NCBI GenBank assembly: GCA_025465465.1
Contig: JAODND010000006.1
Coordinates: forward strand, 1-34,727
Source: Frankiales bacterium
GTDB lineage: Bacteria; Actinomycetota; Actinomycetes; Mycobacteriales; SCTD01
Direction of reading: 5' to 3'
DNA: 34,727 bases
In this document: positions 16,308-24,607 of the stretch, in pieces
How positions within the stretch are numbered: position 1 is the stretch's first letter
Layout of the letters: each line of letters begins with the position of its first letter
Position numbers and translations under genes: made by a program
The notes under the pieces: generated by a model
The model's input: only the letters and a program-made list of their open reading frames with translations
Databases searched by the model: none
Told to the model about the DNA's origin: nothing

Positions 16308-18008
16308 TCAGCAGCCATCATGGACATCTCGGACGAGCGGGCGAGCCAGCGGCTGGTCCGGGATGCGCACGTCACCTGGCGTTCCTGCCCCATTCAGCAC
16401 GAGCGCAAAGGTGTGCCGCTTGCCTTCCGGCAGCTCCAGGTCGGTCCCCCAGAACGGCAGGCCGTCGACCACGCCGTGCGACAGCTGCTTCGTGCTGAGC
16501 GACTTGCCGTCGAGCGTGGCGGAGACCAGCGTCGCGCCGCGCGTGACGTAGAGGTCGAGGTGCACGGCGTCGGTGCGGGTGATGACGACCTTCGGGTTCT
16601 GCCGGAGGTCCAGTCCCACGTATGGCGGAAGGACCCCTGGCGGCAGGTCGTCCTGCAGGTCGACGCTGACCGTCACGCGCCCGTGCGACCCGCACGACCA
16701 GTGCAGCGTGCGGCCCAGCCACAGGTCCAGCTTGCTGCCCTCGCCGTTGAACACGACGGGGTACGCGACGGGCGCCGGCCCTGCGGGGGTGTCGCCGTCG
16801 ACGCCGGCCGTGTGCAGCCCGGCGAGCGCCGGGTCGGCGCTCGCGATCCGGAGGTGGCCGCTGCGGACGGCGCGGATGAGCCCGCGGAGCAGGTTGTCAC
16901 TGCCGCTGCTGGTCGCGGTGACCCGCTGCAGCACGGTCGCGGCGACCTCCTGCAGGGAGTCCTTGCGACGCCGGGTGTCGGCCTGGTCGAGGGTGAGCCC
17001 CTCGTATTGCCCCAGCGCGAGGAAGTCGGCCAGCTGCGTCGCCGGCACGTCGCGGCTGCCGATGTGCAGCGGAGGTGAGCCGGTGAGCAGGTCCTGCAGG
17101 GCGTTGCCGTCGAGCGCGATCACCCCGTCGAGCTGCTGGCCCGTCCGCGCCTTCCACTTCGCGGTGATGAGCGAGGCGACGGCCGGCAGCTGCGGTGCGA
17201 GGTTGATGTTGCGCCAGTCGCTGAAGACGAGATAGGGACCGTAGGCCTGCGTGAAGCCACTGGGGAGGCCGGCCGGCGGCATGATGCCGCGGTCGTCGGC
17301 GTACAGGTCCTGGTTGCTGCCCTGCTCGAGGACCGAGATGCGGCCGTCCCTGACCTGCAGGATCGCGTAGCCGCCGATGATGCCGCCGGTGCCGCGGGAC
17401 TCCGCGTTTTGCTGCACCGCGACGAAGTAGCGACGGGTGGTGCCCTCGCCGAGCAGCGCGGGAGCCAGGTCGATCGCCCGCCGGGCGGAGACGAGTGCTG
17501 CGGTCAGCTTGGTGGCGGACGTCAGGAACTGCTGGCGCGCAGAAGCCACCCACGGCAGCAGCAGCGATCCCGGGGACCGCTGGGCGAGCGCGGTGGCGTG
17601 CTGCGAGGACGACGTGGCGCTGACCAGGCCGGGCCCAACGGTCTTTAGCAGCGCCAGGTCCACCGAGCCGTCCGGCCGACGCAGCCGCGTCGGGTCGAGG
17701 CGGTCCGCCTCGGCCAGCGCGGCAGGCAGCGTGTCGTTCGTGATGATGTCGGAGGCCTGCGCCAGCACCGTCACCGCGCTGAAGGAGCGCCCGAGCACAG
17801 GGAGGTGCGCCACGGCCCGCCACAGCGGGTCACGGGTGACACCGCGCGCCGCAGAGGTGTCGTGGGCGGCGCGGCCCAGGTCGGCCCGGGCCTGCGGCAG
17901 CCGCCGGTCGAGCAGCTCGGTCCGAGCCCGCTCGAGGGCTGCCCGGGCGGACGACAGGTGCGAGCCAGCTTGATAGGCCCGCACCCCCAACCACGTCGCG
18001 CCCGCCAC
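16308..18008 (-). CDS. DUF4012 domain protein, membrane-anchored
   Basis: A DUF4012 protein of 566 residues from GTG 18008. The family marker is the stretch RYFVAVQQNAESRGTGGIIGG followed by YAILQVRDGRISV. DUF4012 proteins are large extracytoplasmic proteins common near polysaccharide loci in actinobacteria; their activity is not established. Upstream of GTG 18008 the frame stays open through PLLLVALALVAG-type residues that would complete an N-terminal membrane anchor. No ATG, GTG or TTG lies there, but a CTG at 18053 sits three bases after the upstream gene's stop. The true start is therefore probably CTG 18053, adding 15 residues. The gene lies 18 bases before the RgpF-WbsX gene, in the same direction. 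Confidence 0.88.
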   Translation of the reverse strand: MAGATWLGVRAYQAGSHLSSARAALERARTELLDRRLPQARADLGRAAHDTSAARGVTRDPLWRAVAHLPVLGRSFSAVTVLAQASDIITNDTLPAALAEADRLDPTRLRRPDGSVDLALLKTVGPGLVSATSSSQHATALAQRSPGSLLLPWVASARQQFLTSATKLTAALVSARRAIDLAPALLGEGTTRRYFVAVQQNAESRGTGGIIGGYAILQVRDGRISVLEQGSNQDLYADDRGIMPPAGLPSGFTQAYGPYLVFSDWRNINLAPQLPAVASLITAKWKARTGQQLDGVIALDGNALQDLLTGSPPLHIGSRDVPATQLADFLALGQYEGLTLDQADTRRRKDSLQEVAATVLQRVTATSSGSDNLLRGLIRAVRSGHLRIASADPALAGLHTAGVDGDTPAGPAPVAYPVVFNGEGSKLDLWLGRTLHWSCGSHGRVTVSVDLQDDLPPGVLPPYVGLDLRQNPKVVITRTDAVHLDLYVTRGATLVSATLDGKSLSTKQLSHGVVDGLPFWGTDLELPEGKRHTFALVLNGAGTPGDVRIPDQPLARPLVRDVHDGC

Positions 18009-18055
18009 AAGGGCGAGCGCGACGAGGAGGAGCGGACGCTTGGTCCGGGACAGGC

Positions 18056-18481
18056 CTAGCGGACCTGGATCAGGCCGTGCGGGCTGAAGACGGTGCCGCC
18101 GGAGCCCTCGAGGTAGGCGTAGAAGCGGAAGTCGCTCTGCTGGTTGGTGTAGGTGAACTGCACCAGGCCAGTCGGCGTGGTGGTCCCCGTCCGCGACACG
18201 TGGTAGGTCGGCTGGCCGCCGGAGAAGTCGCGCTTACCGTGCACGTAGAGGTAGATGTGCTGGTTGCCGCAGTAGAGCGAGCCCTTGAACAGGCGCACCC
18301 CGATCGTGACGCTGCCGCCCTTGTGGATGACGGTCGGCTGCGAGGGGCTGATGCGCATGCCGTAGGCCGACTGGGTCGCGGGATAGGTGCAGTTGGAAGC
18401 CGCTGCAGGTGTGGCCGTGACGATCCCGGCGATAGGAACGACAGCCGCGACGGCGGCTAGGGCAAGGGCGCGCATCTTCAC
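18056..18481 (-). CDS. Small secreted beta-rich protein
   Basis: A 141-residue protein that I cannot place in a family. It begins with a clear Sec signal peptide (MRALALAAVAAVVPIAGIV, cleavage after the TPAAAS segment). The mature part is about 115 residues with two Cys (SNCTYP and LYCGNQ), likely disulfide-bonded. It has a beta-sandwich look: SVTIGVRLFKG, HIYLYVHGKRDF, GLVQFTYTNQ, FRFYAYLEG. This resembles Ig-like or CBM-like folds that bind surfaces or polymers. The GTG at 18481 is favoured because AGAGGA lies eight bases upstream; an ATG lies two codons further on. It is followed immediately by the DUF4012 gene, so the two secreted or anchored products may work together. Confidence 0.75.
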   Translation of the reverse strand: MKMRALALAAVAAVVPIAGIVTATPAAASNCTYPATQSAYGMRISPSQPTVIHKGGSVTIGVRLFKGSLYCGNQHIYLYVHGKRDFSGGQPTYHVSRTGTTTPTGLVQFTYTNQQSDFRFYAYLEGSGGTVFSPHGLIQVR

Positions 18482-18578
18482 GGTGGAGGTCCTCTGTGTC
18501 GGCGGACTGAAGGGCGAATTCAACCACAAGATGGCTGCCCATCGGAGCCCCAGATCAATCCCGTGACACGGGCCTTAC
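18482..18578 (-). promoter_or_regulatory. Spacer between the GH99-like gene and the small secreted gene
   Basis: This 97-base gap is the largest in the long leftward gene run between 22270 and 5822. It contains a compact inverted repeat CCCG-TGACA-CGGG around 18560-18572, which could be a weak terminator or attenuator after the GH99-like gene. The Shine-Dalgarno AGAGGA for the small secreted protein also lies here. A promoter is likely but not clearly recognisable. Confidence 0.35.
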
Positions 18579-20792
18579 CTAAGCGACAGCGAGCTCGTCG
18601 ACATAGAGCAGCGCACCGGAGGTGAGCGTGACGTGCAGGATGCCGTTGGCGGGGACCCGCACCCAGAGGAACCCCGACTCGGGCTGCTGCGGGCCATAGC
18701 TCAGCGTCTGGATCACCGGGTGTGAGTCGCCGTCCGGGGTCACCGACAGGTTGCCATAGCCGAGCGCCGACGCGACCGCGACGTTGAGCAGCACGACCTT
18801 GCCGTAGGTCGCCGCGGGGAACGTCACGTTCGTCGACGTGGTGCGCGCCGTCGACGCGACGAGCCGGACGGCGGCGGCCGGGCTGATGGCGCGGCCGCCG
18901 TTGACGACCCAGCCCTCGACGCCGAGGACGACGGTCGCGGCCGAGGAGGTGAAGACCTGCACGGTCTTGGAGGACGCGTTGACCGGCACGAGCACCGACG
19001 TCGTGAGGCTGACCGAGCGGGCATAGGTCAGCGAGGTCACCGCGGGTCGCGGGGCTGCTCCCTCGAAGACGGTCGCGGTGCCGGAGGACGAGGCGCCGGT
19101 GATGAGCAGTCGCACCTCGACGGCGGTGGCGGCGGCGGGGACATAGGACGGCAGCGGCGCCGAGAGCGTCCCGCTGTGCGGACCCGTGGGGACCCCGCCG
19201 AGACCGGACCGGGTGTCGAGGAAGCGCTCGCTGCCCGGGCTGTGCGAGACGAGACCGTCCTGGCCGGGGGCGGCATAGCCGATGACGTCGACCCACAGGT
19301 GGGTGGCGGCGCCGGCCTCCTGCACCACGATCTGCCGGCCGGTGCCGATGGGCACGACGAGGGTGTTGGAGCTGGCCCGGGTCGAGAAGTAGCGCAGCTG
19401 GCTCACGGGCGGCGCGCTCGCGCCGGCCGGGAAAAGCTGCACGCTGCCGCCACCGAGAGGGTTCACCGCGTGCACCGTCAGGACGGCGGCGGTGGCGTTG
19501 GCCGGCACCGAGGACGGCATCGTGATGACCGCCTGGCCGCGCTGCCGGCTGCCGCAGCCGAGGCCCGTGCCGTTGGAGGTCGAGAGCACCCGCTCACCCG
19601 CGATCGCCACCAGACCGTCAGCGGCACTGGACGGCGCAGCACTCGGGGTCCCGGCGGCGGCCATCCGGACGGGGCCCCTTCTCGACGTACCCCGGAAGTT
19701 TGCGGCCTTGACGTACCACGAGCCCGAGGCGTCGGTGAGGGTCGAGTCGGTCCAGGACGTGCCCGACACGGTCGCCGCCGGGCAGCCGTTGCGGAAGACC
19801 TGGTAGGAGGTCGCGCCGGAGCTGGCGTTCCAGCTGAGCGTCACGGCCTGGCCGTTGACGCTGGCGTTGAGGACGGTCGGCGGGGCCGGGGTCGAGACGG
19901 CCTGGCCGAGGATGCTGTGCATCTGGTCGACATAGGCGCCGTGGCCGGACCGGCTCGCCCACTCGCGCGCGGTCTCGACGCCGGTGGCCTCGCTCCACTC
20001 GTTCCACGTGGTGGTGATCTTGAAGCGGACCTTGGCTGCCTTCATGGCGCGCAGGTCGGAGGCGAAGCGCGACACGCTGCGCGCGAGCCGGGCGCCGGAC
20101 TCGCCGACCTTGTTGAACCCGGGGCTGACGGCAAAGGAGTTGCCCTGGGCCCAGTGGCCGTTGGCGGGGGCGTAGCCGTACCAGCCCTGCGGCTGCGGCC
20201 GGCAGCCGGCATATCCGCTGATGGCCTTCATCACGATGTAGAAGCGGTGCGCGCTGTCGGCGGCCTCCCAGCGGGCGGCGGCGTTGCAGGTGTCGCCGGC
20301 GTCGCCGTAGAGGAACATCACCGGCTTGCCACCGATGCGGAAGTAGCTCGGGTCGTTGCCGTAGCGGGAGTAGATCCAGTCGAGGTCGGCCCGGGCGGCG
20401 GTCGAGGACGGGTTGCCCCCGTGGCCCTCGTTCTCGTTGAGGATCGCCCAGCGGAAGGTGGTGTCGTCGGCCCCGCGCAGGTGGCTGCCGAAGACCTGGT
20501 CGGGGTAGCTGCCCCGGCCGAGCCAGGAGTAGAGGCCGACCTGCTGGCCGGCGTACTGCATGTCGAGGACCTGCTTGCGGATCACCTCGACGTCGTTGAC
20601 GACGGCGGGCTTCGCGGGGTGGACGCGGGTCTGCGACGCCGACTGCACGGCATAGAACACGCTCGCGTTCACGGGCAGGGCGGGCTGGTAGCTGGTGCTC
20701 GCCGCCGCGACCGTCGCCGGGCTGGTCGTGGGCAGCGCGCCCAGGACGGAGCCGATCAGGAGCAGGGGCAGCAGCAGGGACAGGCGCTTCAC
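18579..20792 (-). CDS. Secreted GH99-like protein with fibronectin III and repeated beta domains
   Basis: A 737-residue exported protein. A signal peptide (MKRLSLLLPLLLIGSVLGAL) is followed by a GH71/GH99-like barrel at about 40-300. It includes GLYSWLGRGSYPDQVF, AILNENEGHGG with Glu120, YFRIGGKPVMFLYG and TTTWNEWSEATGVE with Glu265, matching the NEW-E motif of WbsX/GH99 proteins. Residues 303-385 form a fibronectin III domain (VTLSWNASSGATSYQVFRNG). The C-terminal 350 residues are about three beta-sandwich repeats (one with SERFLDTRSGLGG) common in actinobacterial surface proteins. A role as an extracellular endo-glycosidase or glycan-binding protein acting on mannan-like polymers is inferred. 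The start is GTG 20792, with a weak Shine-Dalgarno. It lies 36 bases after lmeA. Confidence 0.86.
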   Translation of the reverse strand: MKRLSLLLPLLLIGSVLGALPTTSPATVAAASTSYQPALPVNASVFYAVQSASQTRVHPAKPAVVNDVEVIRKQVLDMQYAGQQVGLYSWLGRGSYPDQVFGSHLRGADDTTFRWAILNENEGHGGNPSSTAARADLDWIYSRYGNDPSYFRIGGKPVMFLYGDAGDTCNAAARWEAADSAHRFYIVMKAISGYAGCRPQPQGWYGYAPANGHWAQGNSFAVSPGFNKVGESGARLARSVSRFASDLRAMKAAKVRFKITTTWNEWSEATGVETAREWASRSGHGAYVDQMHSILGQAVSTPAPPTVLNASVNGQAVTLSWNASSGATSYQVFRNGCPAATVSGTSWTDSTLTDASGSWYVKAANFRGTSRRGPVRMAAAGTPSAAPSSAADGLVAIAGERVLSTSNGTGLGCGSRQRGQAVITMPSSVPANATAAVLTVHAVNPLGGGSVQLFPAGASAPPVSQLRYFSTRASSNTLVVPIGTGRQIVVQEAGAATHLWVDVIGYAAPGQDGLVSHSPGSERFLDTRSGLGGVPTGPHSGTLSAPLPSYVPAAATAVEVRLLITGASSSGTATVFEGAAPRPAVTSLTYARSVSLTTSVLVPVNASSKTVQVFTSSAATVVLGVEGWVVNGGRAISPAAAVRLVASTARTTSTNVTFPAATYGKVVLLNVAVASALGYGNLSVTPDGDSHPVIQTLSYGPQQPESGFLWVRVPANGILHVTLTSGALLYVDELAVA

Positions 20793-20828
20793 CAGGGACT
20801 CATCGGCAGGTAGTGGGTGTTTTCTTAG

Positions 20829-21458
20829 TCATTGCGGGGTGAGGACTGTGGGCCCGGAGGATGCGACCAGGTGGATGCCGTCGGAGGCGGCGGTCGCGCT
20901 GTCGAGGTGCAGGCCATAGGGCAGCGCCGGGATCCGCACGCTGAAGTCGAGCACTCCGCCCAGGGAGCTGACCACGATCCGGTCCCCCTTGAGGGCGATC
21001 GTGGAGGTGACGGATCCGGAGACCCCCGCGATCTTGCCCGTGACCAGGACCTGCTGGGAGCCCTGGGCCTTCACCGTCAGCCCCGCCAGACCGCTCTCGT
21101 GCGCGAGCTCGTAGTAGGTGAGCACGGCGGTCGCGTGGATCGCCTGGACGGGTACGGCGGTGGCTTGGCCGACCTTCGACAGCGGGATGCTCGCGCCCGT
21201 GACCGTCACGTCGAGGCGGCTGATCGTGACGCCGCTGCGAGTGAGGTCGCGTATGTGCACGTCGGTGCGGTCGTAGTGGCCGCGGACCGCCTGGGTGAGG
21301 AACGGGAAGCCCTTGATGTCCACGACCGGGCGCGCGTCGAGCTTGCCGTCGGCCTGCATCCGGTCGGCGACGGCGCGGTCGACGTAGTGGACGGCAACCC
21401 TGTCCGCGACGGCGAGCAGCACGAGCAGGACGAGCAGCGAGAGGAGCAACTTCTTCAT
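20829..21458 (-). CDS. lmeA: LmeA family phospholipid-binding protein (DUF2993)
   Basis: A 209-residue protein of the DUF2993/LmeA family. It starts with a signal anchor ([20 protein letters not shown]), then [40 protein letters not shown] and [20 protein letters not shown], all typical markers. In mycobacteria LmeA (Rv0817c) is a periplasmic phospholipid-binding protein needed for lipomannan elongation. Here it could support lipoglycan assembly at the membrane, consistent with the neighbouring glycan genes. The ATG at 21458 overlaps the upstream membrane-protein stop by four bases. It is also part of the conserved order lmeA-glnR-mshD seen in mycobacteria. Confidence 0.92.
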   Translation of the reverse strand: MKKLLLSLLVLLVLLAVADRVAVHYVDRAVADRMQADGKLDARPVVDIKGFPFLTQAVRGHYDRTDVHIRDLTRSGVTISRLDVTVTGASIPLSKVGQATAVPVQAIHATAVLTYYELAHESGLAGLTVKAQGSQQVLVTGKIAGVSGSVTSTIALKGDRIVVSSLGGVLDFSVRIPALPYGLHLDSATAASDGIHLVASSGPTVLTPQ

Positions 21459-22270
21459 CGTTCGAGCAGGCGTACGGCGGCGAGGACGACCGGGCCGAGC
21501 AGGGCGAACGGCACGAACAGGCTGGTCGGCCGGAGCGCCGCCACCCTCCTCGTCTCGTCGGAGGTGAGCTCCGCGGCGGCGAGGTCGAGGAGCAGGTCGG
21601 TGGCGGCGACGGCCGCGGCGGCCGTCAGGCCCAGCAGGGCGGCCTGGTCGGTGGCGAGGTGGTCCTGGGCGGCGACGACGGCGGCCGCGACGCCGGTGCC
21701 GAGGGCGAGCAGCAGCCCCGGCCAGGCCCGGGTGGACCCGATCGCGAGGGCGGGCCGGTGCATCACGAGATCGGCGAGACGGCCCGCGGCGAGCGCGACG
21801 GCGGCTGCTGCGAGGGCGGTGCGCAATGGCCAGACCCCGTGCGGGGTGCGGGCGGTTGCGGCGAGACCGGCGGCGGCGGTGACCAGCGTGACGGCCACCA
21901 GGGTGTCCGCGAGCGACTCGGTGACCCGGCTGCGGTCGCGCCGGGCGAGCTGGTGCAGGAGCCCCAGGACCAGCGCCAGCCCGAGGACGCCGGCGAGGTA
22001 GCGGACCCGGCCGTCATCGACGACGACCGTCACGTCCGCGGCGACCGCGGCAGCCATCGCGATGCCGAAGACGCCGACCGCCGCGGGTGCCTCCGCCACG
22101 GCGAGGAAGCCGAGCACGCAGAGGACCTGCACGAGGGCGACGCCGCCGAGCAGGGCGTTGTCGTCGAGGTACGCGAGCGCGAGCAGGCCCCCGCCGAGCA
22201 GCACGCTGCCCAGCGCCTGCCCGACAATCGCCGGCCGCGCAGCATCCACCCGCTCCGCCACCATGCTCAC
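21455..22270 (-). CDS. Conserved polytopic membrane protein
   Basis: A 271-residue protein, almost entirely hydrophobic, with about eight transmembrane segments. Examples are [83 protein letters not shown] and [17 protein letters not shown] recognise no catalytic motif. It is directly coupled to lmeA by a four-base overlap and diverges from glnR, so a role in envelope lipid or lipoglycan physiology is inferred only from position. The start is GTG 22270, with GAGG upstream; ATG 22264 is an equally good choice. Confidence 0.8.
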   Translation of the reverse strand: MSMVAERVDAARPAIVGQALGSVLLGGGLLALAYLDDNALLGGVALVQVLCVLGFLAVAEAPAAVGVFGIAMAAAVAADVTVVVDDGRVRYLAGVLGLALVLGLLHQLARRDRSRVTESLADTLVAVTLVTAAAGLAATARTPHGVWPLRTALAAAAVALAAGRLADLVMHRPALAIGSTRAWPGLLLALGTGVAAAVVAAQDHLATDQAALLGLTAAAAVAATDLLLDLAAAELTSDETRRVAALRPTSLFVPFALLGPVVLAAVRLLER

Positions 22271-22384
22271 CTCGGGATCCTCTCAGACGGGCTCGGGAGG
22301 GCGTCGGGTAACCTGGCGGAGTTCGCGAGGCAATGGCGCCTCTCCCCGGCTTCCCCAACGAGCCGCCTTCGGAGGTCCGCCCGC

Positions 22385-23125
22385 ATGGCCACGCTGCTTC
22401 TTCTCACGAACGCTATGACGCCGTCTGCTGAGGTGCTGCCCGCGCTGGGGCTGCTGGCCCACAGCGTGCGGGTCGCGCCCCTCGAGGTGAGCGCGCTGCT
22501 CGACGAGACCGGCGGTCCGACGGCGGACGCCATCCTCGTCGACGCCCGTCGCGACCTGGTGCAGGCCCGCTCGCTGTGCCGGCTGCTGCGCACCACCGGC
22601 GTGTCCGTCCCTGTCTTCGCCGTGCTCACCGAGGGTGGACTGGTCGCGCTCACCGCGGAGTGGGGCATCGACGACGTGCTCCTCGACACCGCCGGCCCCG
22701 CCGAGGTCGACGCGCGGCTCCGGCTCGCCACCGGCCGCGCCGTCGTCCCCGAGGCCGCGGCGTCCGAGCCGGGCGTCGTCCGGGCCGGCGACCTCACCAT
22801 CGACGAGGGCACCTACACCTGCAGGCTGCGTGGCCGCGCGCTCGACCTCACCTTCAAGGAGTTCGAGCTGCTGAAGTACCTCGCCCAGCACCCGGGCCGG
22901 GTCTTCACCCGAGCCCAGCTGCTGCAGGAGGTGTGGGGCTACGACTACTACGGAGGCACCCGTACCGTCGACGTGCACGTCCGCCGGTTGCGCGCGAAGC
23001 TGGGCGCCGAGCACGAGCAGCTCATCGGCACCGTGCGGCACGTCGGCTACAAGTTCGTCACGCAGCCCATCTCGGCGCTGCCTGAGGACGCTGACGTCGC
23101 CGCAGCTCAGACCGCCAGCCTGTAG
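22385..23125 (+). CDS. glnR: Nitrogen regulator GlnR, orphan OmpR-type
   Basis: A 246-residue OmpR-family regulator that follows the GlnR pattern almost word for word: [60 protein letters not shown]. The winged-helix domain (about 130-230) includes [19 protein letters not shown] and [14 protein letters not shown]. GlnR controls nitrogen assimilation genes (glnA, amtB, nirB) in actinobacteria. Its receiver is atypical: it keeps Asp53 but works without a paired kinase, and none is encoded here. The ATG at 22385 has GGAGG nine bases upstream, although the frame is open far further upstream. The 3' end overlaps the convergent P-loop gene by 19 bases. Confidence 0.95.
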   Translation: MATLLLLTNAMTPSAEVLPALGLLAHSVRVAPLEVSALLDETGGPTADAILVDARRDLVQARSLCRLLRTTGVSVPVFAVLTEGGLVALTAEWGIDDVLLDTAGPAEVDARLRLATGRAVVPEAAASEPGVVRAGDLTIDEGTYTCRLRGRALDLTFKEFELLKYLAQHPGRVFTRAQLLQEVWGYDYYGGTRTVDVHVRRLRAKLGAEHEQLIGTVRHVGYKFVTQPISALPEDADVAAAQTASL

Positions 23126-23655
23126 GGCGCCGGCCCGAGGAGCTCGTCGACCTCGCGCCGGTTGCGCAACCGCAGCACCGTCAGGTGCGCGTGCTCCGGC
23201 CGCGCGAGCCGCTGCTCCATGACGCGTCGCATCCGGCGGTGGCTGGTGAGCGACAGGAACACCGGGTGGTACGGACGGCCCCAGCCCAGCCAGGTCTCAT
23301 AGCAGCCCGGCAGCACCTCGGACCGGTGCCGCAGCCGTCGCCAGGTGCGTCGGACTGCCCGCCAGAACGCGATGCCCCACGGCAGGTCGAGCCAGATCAG
23401 GGTGTCGGCGGCGGCCCACACCAGGTCGCGGGACTCCGGCACCCCGAAGTCGTCGAGGCACCAGGCGTCTCCGGCGATCGCCGCCTGCAGGTCGTCGATG
23501 AACGACGCGCGCAGGGAGTACCCGGGCCCGAAGTAGAGCCGGTCGATCTCGATGTGGTGCGACCCGTGACGGGCGGCGAGCGTCATCGCCACCGAGGTCT
23601 TCCCCGACCCGGGCAGGCCGGTCACGAGCAACCGGCGGCCAGGGACGGTCGTCAT
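23107..23655 (-). CDS. P-loop NTPase, adenylate-kinase-like / FlaR-like
   Basis: A 182-residue small kinase-like protein. Walker A is [17 protein letters not shown] (Gly13-Ser21 region). Next comes [14 protein letters not shown], an Asp-containing motif found in topology-modulation (FlaR-like) proteins, and then [18 protein letters not shown] and [20 protein letters not shown]. The Arg-rich LID-like region ([16 protein letters not shown]) and the C-terminal [12 protein letters not shown] stretch complete the pattern. These proteins may phosphorylate nucleotides or small molecules; no substrate is established. The ATG at 23655 is chosen as it begins the family match. It diverges from mshD with a 52-base spacer and overlaps the glnR 3' end. 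Confidence 0.85.
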   Translation of the reverse strand: MTTVPGRRLLVTGLPGSGKTSVAMTLAARHGSHHIEIDRLYFGPGYSLRASFIDDLQAAIAGDAWCLDDFGVPESRDLVWAAADTLIWLDLPWGIAFWRAVRRTWRRLRHRSEVLPGCYETWLGWGRPYHPVFLSLTSHRRMRRVMEQRLARPEHAHLTVLRLRNRREVDELLGPAPYRLAV

Positions 23656-23707
23656 CGCTGCTGGTCCCCCGGGTTGCTGGATAGTTGAACGCACTAGCGT
23701 CGTCCCG

Positions 23708-24607
23708 GTGACGACCCTGTCCGTGCGCCGAAGACTGTCGCCCGAGGAGGTCGGCGAGGTCAAGGAGCTCGTGCACGCCGTCAAGCTCGCCGACGGCACG
23801 CCACCGCTGTCGGACCACGTGCTGCTGCACCTGCCCGGCGGCGGCGACGCCCACGTGCAGCACGTGCTGGCGCGCATCGACGGCCAGCTCGCCGGCTATG
23901 CGCACCTCGATGTGACCGACCAGGTGGCAGGGTCCTCCGGAGAGGTGGCGGTGCTGCCGTCGTACCGGCGTCAGGGGGTCGGGCGGAGCCTCGTCGAGCG
24001 GGCCCTCACGCTGACGCCCGACGGCCGGCTGCGGCTCTGGGCGCGGTCGGAGAACCCGGCGGCCGCGCGGCTCGCGGAGGCGCTCGGTTTCTCGCGGACG
24101 CGGGTGCTGCGGCAGATGCGCCGGCCGCTGTCCGTCCTGCCGGCCGCGGCGCTGCCGTCCGGCGTCACTGTGCGGCCCTTCGTGGTGGGCTCCGACGAGC
24201 AGGCCTGGACCGCCCTCAACAACGAGGCCTTTGCCGGACACCCCGACCAGGGCGACTGGTCGGTGGACGAGGTGCTGGTACGGGAGAAGGAGTCGTGGTT
24301 CGACCCGGCCGGGTTCTTCCTCGCCGAGCGCGACGGGCGGCTCGTCGGCTTCCACTGGACCAAGGTGCACGGCGCTGACGGCCACGGGCACCCGGCGATC
24401 GGCGAGGTGTACGTCGTGGGGGTAGCCGCCTCGGAGCGCGGCACCGGGCTCGGCAAGGGCCTGACGCTGCTCGGGCTGCACCACCTCGCCGACCTGGGGC
24501 TGTCGGAGGCGCTGCTGTATGTCGACGAGTCCAACGCCGCGGCCATCGGGCTCTACGAGCGGCTCGGCTTCACGACCTGGTCGAAGGACGTGAGCTGGTC
24601 CCGCTGA
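23708..24607 (+). CDS. mshD: Mycothiol synthase
   Basis: A 299-residue tandem-GNAT enzyme that acetylates Cys-GlcN-inositol with acetyl-CoA, the last step of mycothiol synthesis (EC 2.3.1.189). The N-terminal GNAT domain has the CoA-binding motif RRQGVG (87-92), and the C-terminal domain RGTGLG (244-249) in VYVVGVAASERGTGLGKGLT. NEAFAGHPDQGDWSVDEV and LYVDESNAAAIGLYERLGF are conserved MshD segments. Its presence shows the host makes mycothiol, a marker of Actinomycetota. The GTG at 23708 lies 52 bases from the divergent P-loop gene with no strong Shine-Dalgarno, so the message may be leaderless. The 3' end overlaps the MFS gene by 38 bases. Confidence 0.95.
   Translation: MTTLSVRRRLSPEEVGEVKELVHAVKLADGTPPLSDHVLLHLPGGGDAHVQHVLARIDGQLAGYAHLDVTDQVAGSSGEVAVLPSYRRQGVGRSLVERALTLTPDGRLRLWARSENPAAARLAEALGFSRTRVLRQMRRPLSVLPAAALPSGVTVRPFVVGSDEQAWTALNNEAFAGHPDQGDWSVDEVLVREKESWFDPAGFFLAERDGRLVGFHWTKVHGADGHGHPAIGEVYVVGVAASERGTGLGKGLTLLGLHHLADLGLSEALLYVDESNAAAIGLYERLGFTTWSKDVSWSR

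Noticed and set aside
19176..20813. Long open frame on the plus strand opposite the GH99-like gene
   Set aside because: It is an antisense shadow caused by GC-rich third positions. The translation is Arg/Gly/Ala-rich with no domain, while the minus strand has a signal peptide and clear domains.
1648..20828. Island as a classical genomic island with attachment sites
   Set aside because: No tRNA, integrase, transposase or flanking direct repeats are visible at either edge, so I do not claim a mobile element.
22309..22314. TAACCT as a -10 box for glnR
   Set aside because: No acceptable -35 box lies 16-19 bases upstream; too weak to list as a promoter.
21659..22384. Upstream extension of the glnR reading frame
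   Set aside because: The frame is open but overlaps the divergent membrane-protein gene, and the family begins at ATG 22385 with a good ribosome binding site.
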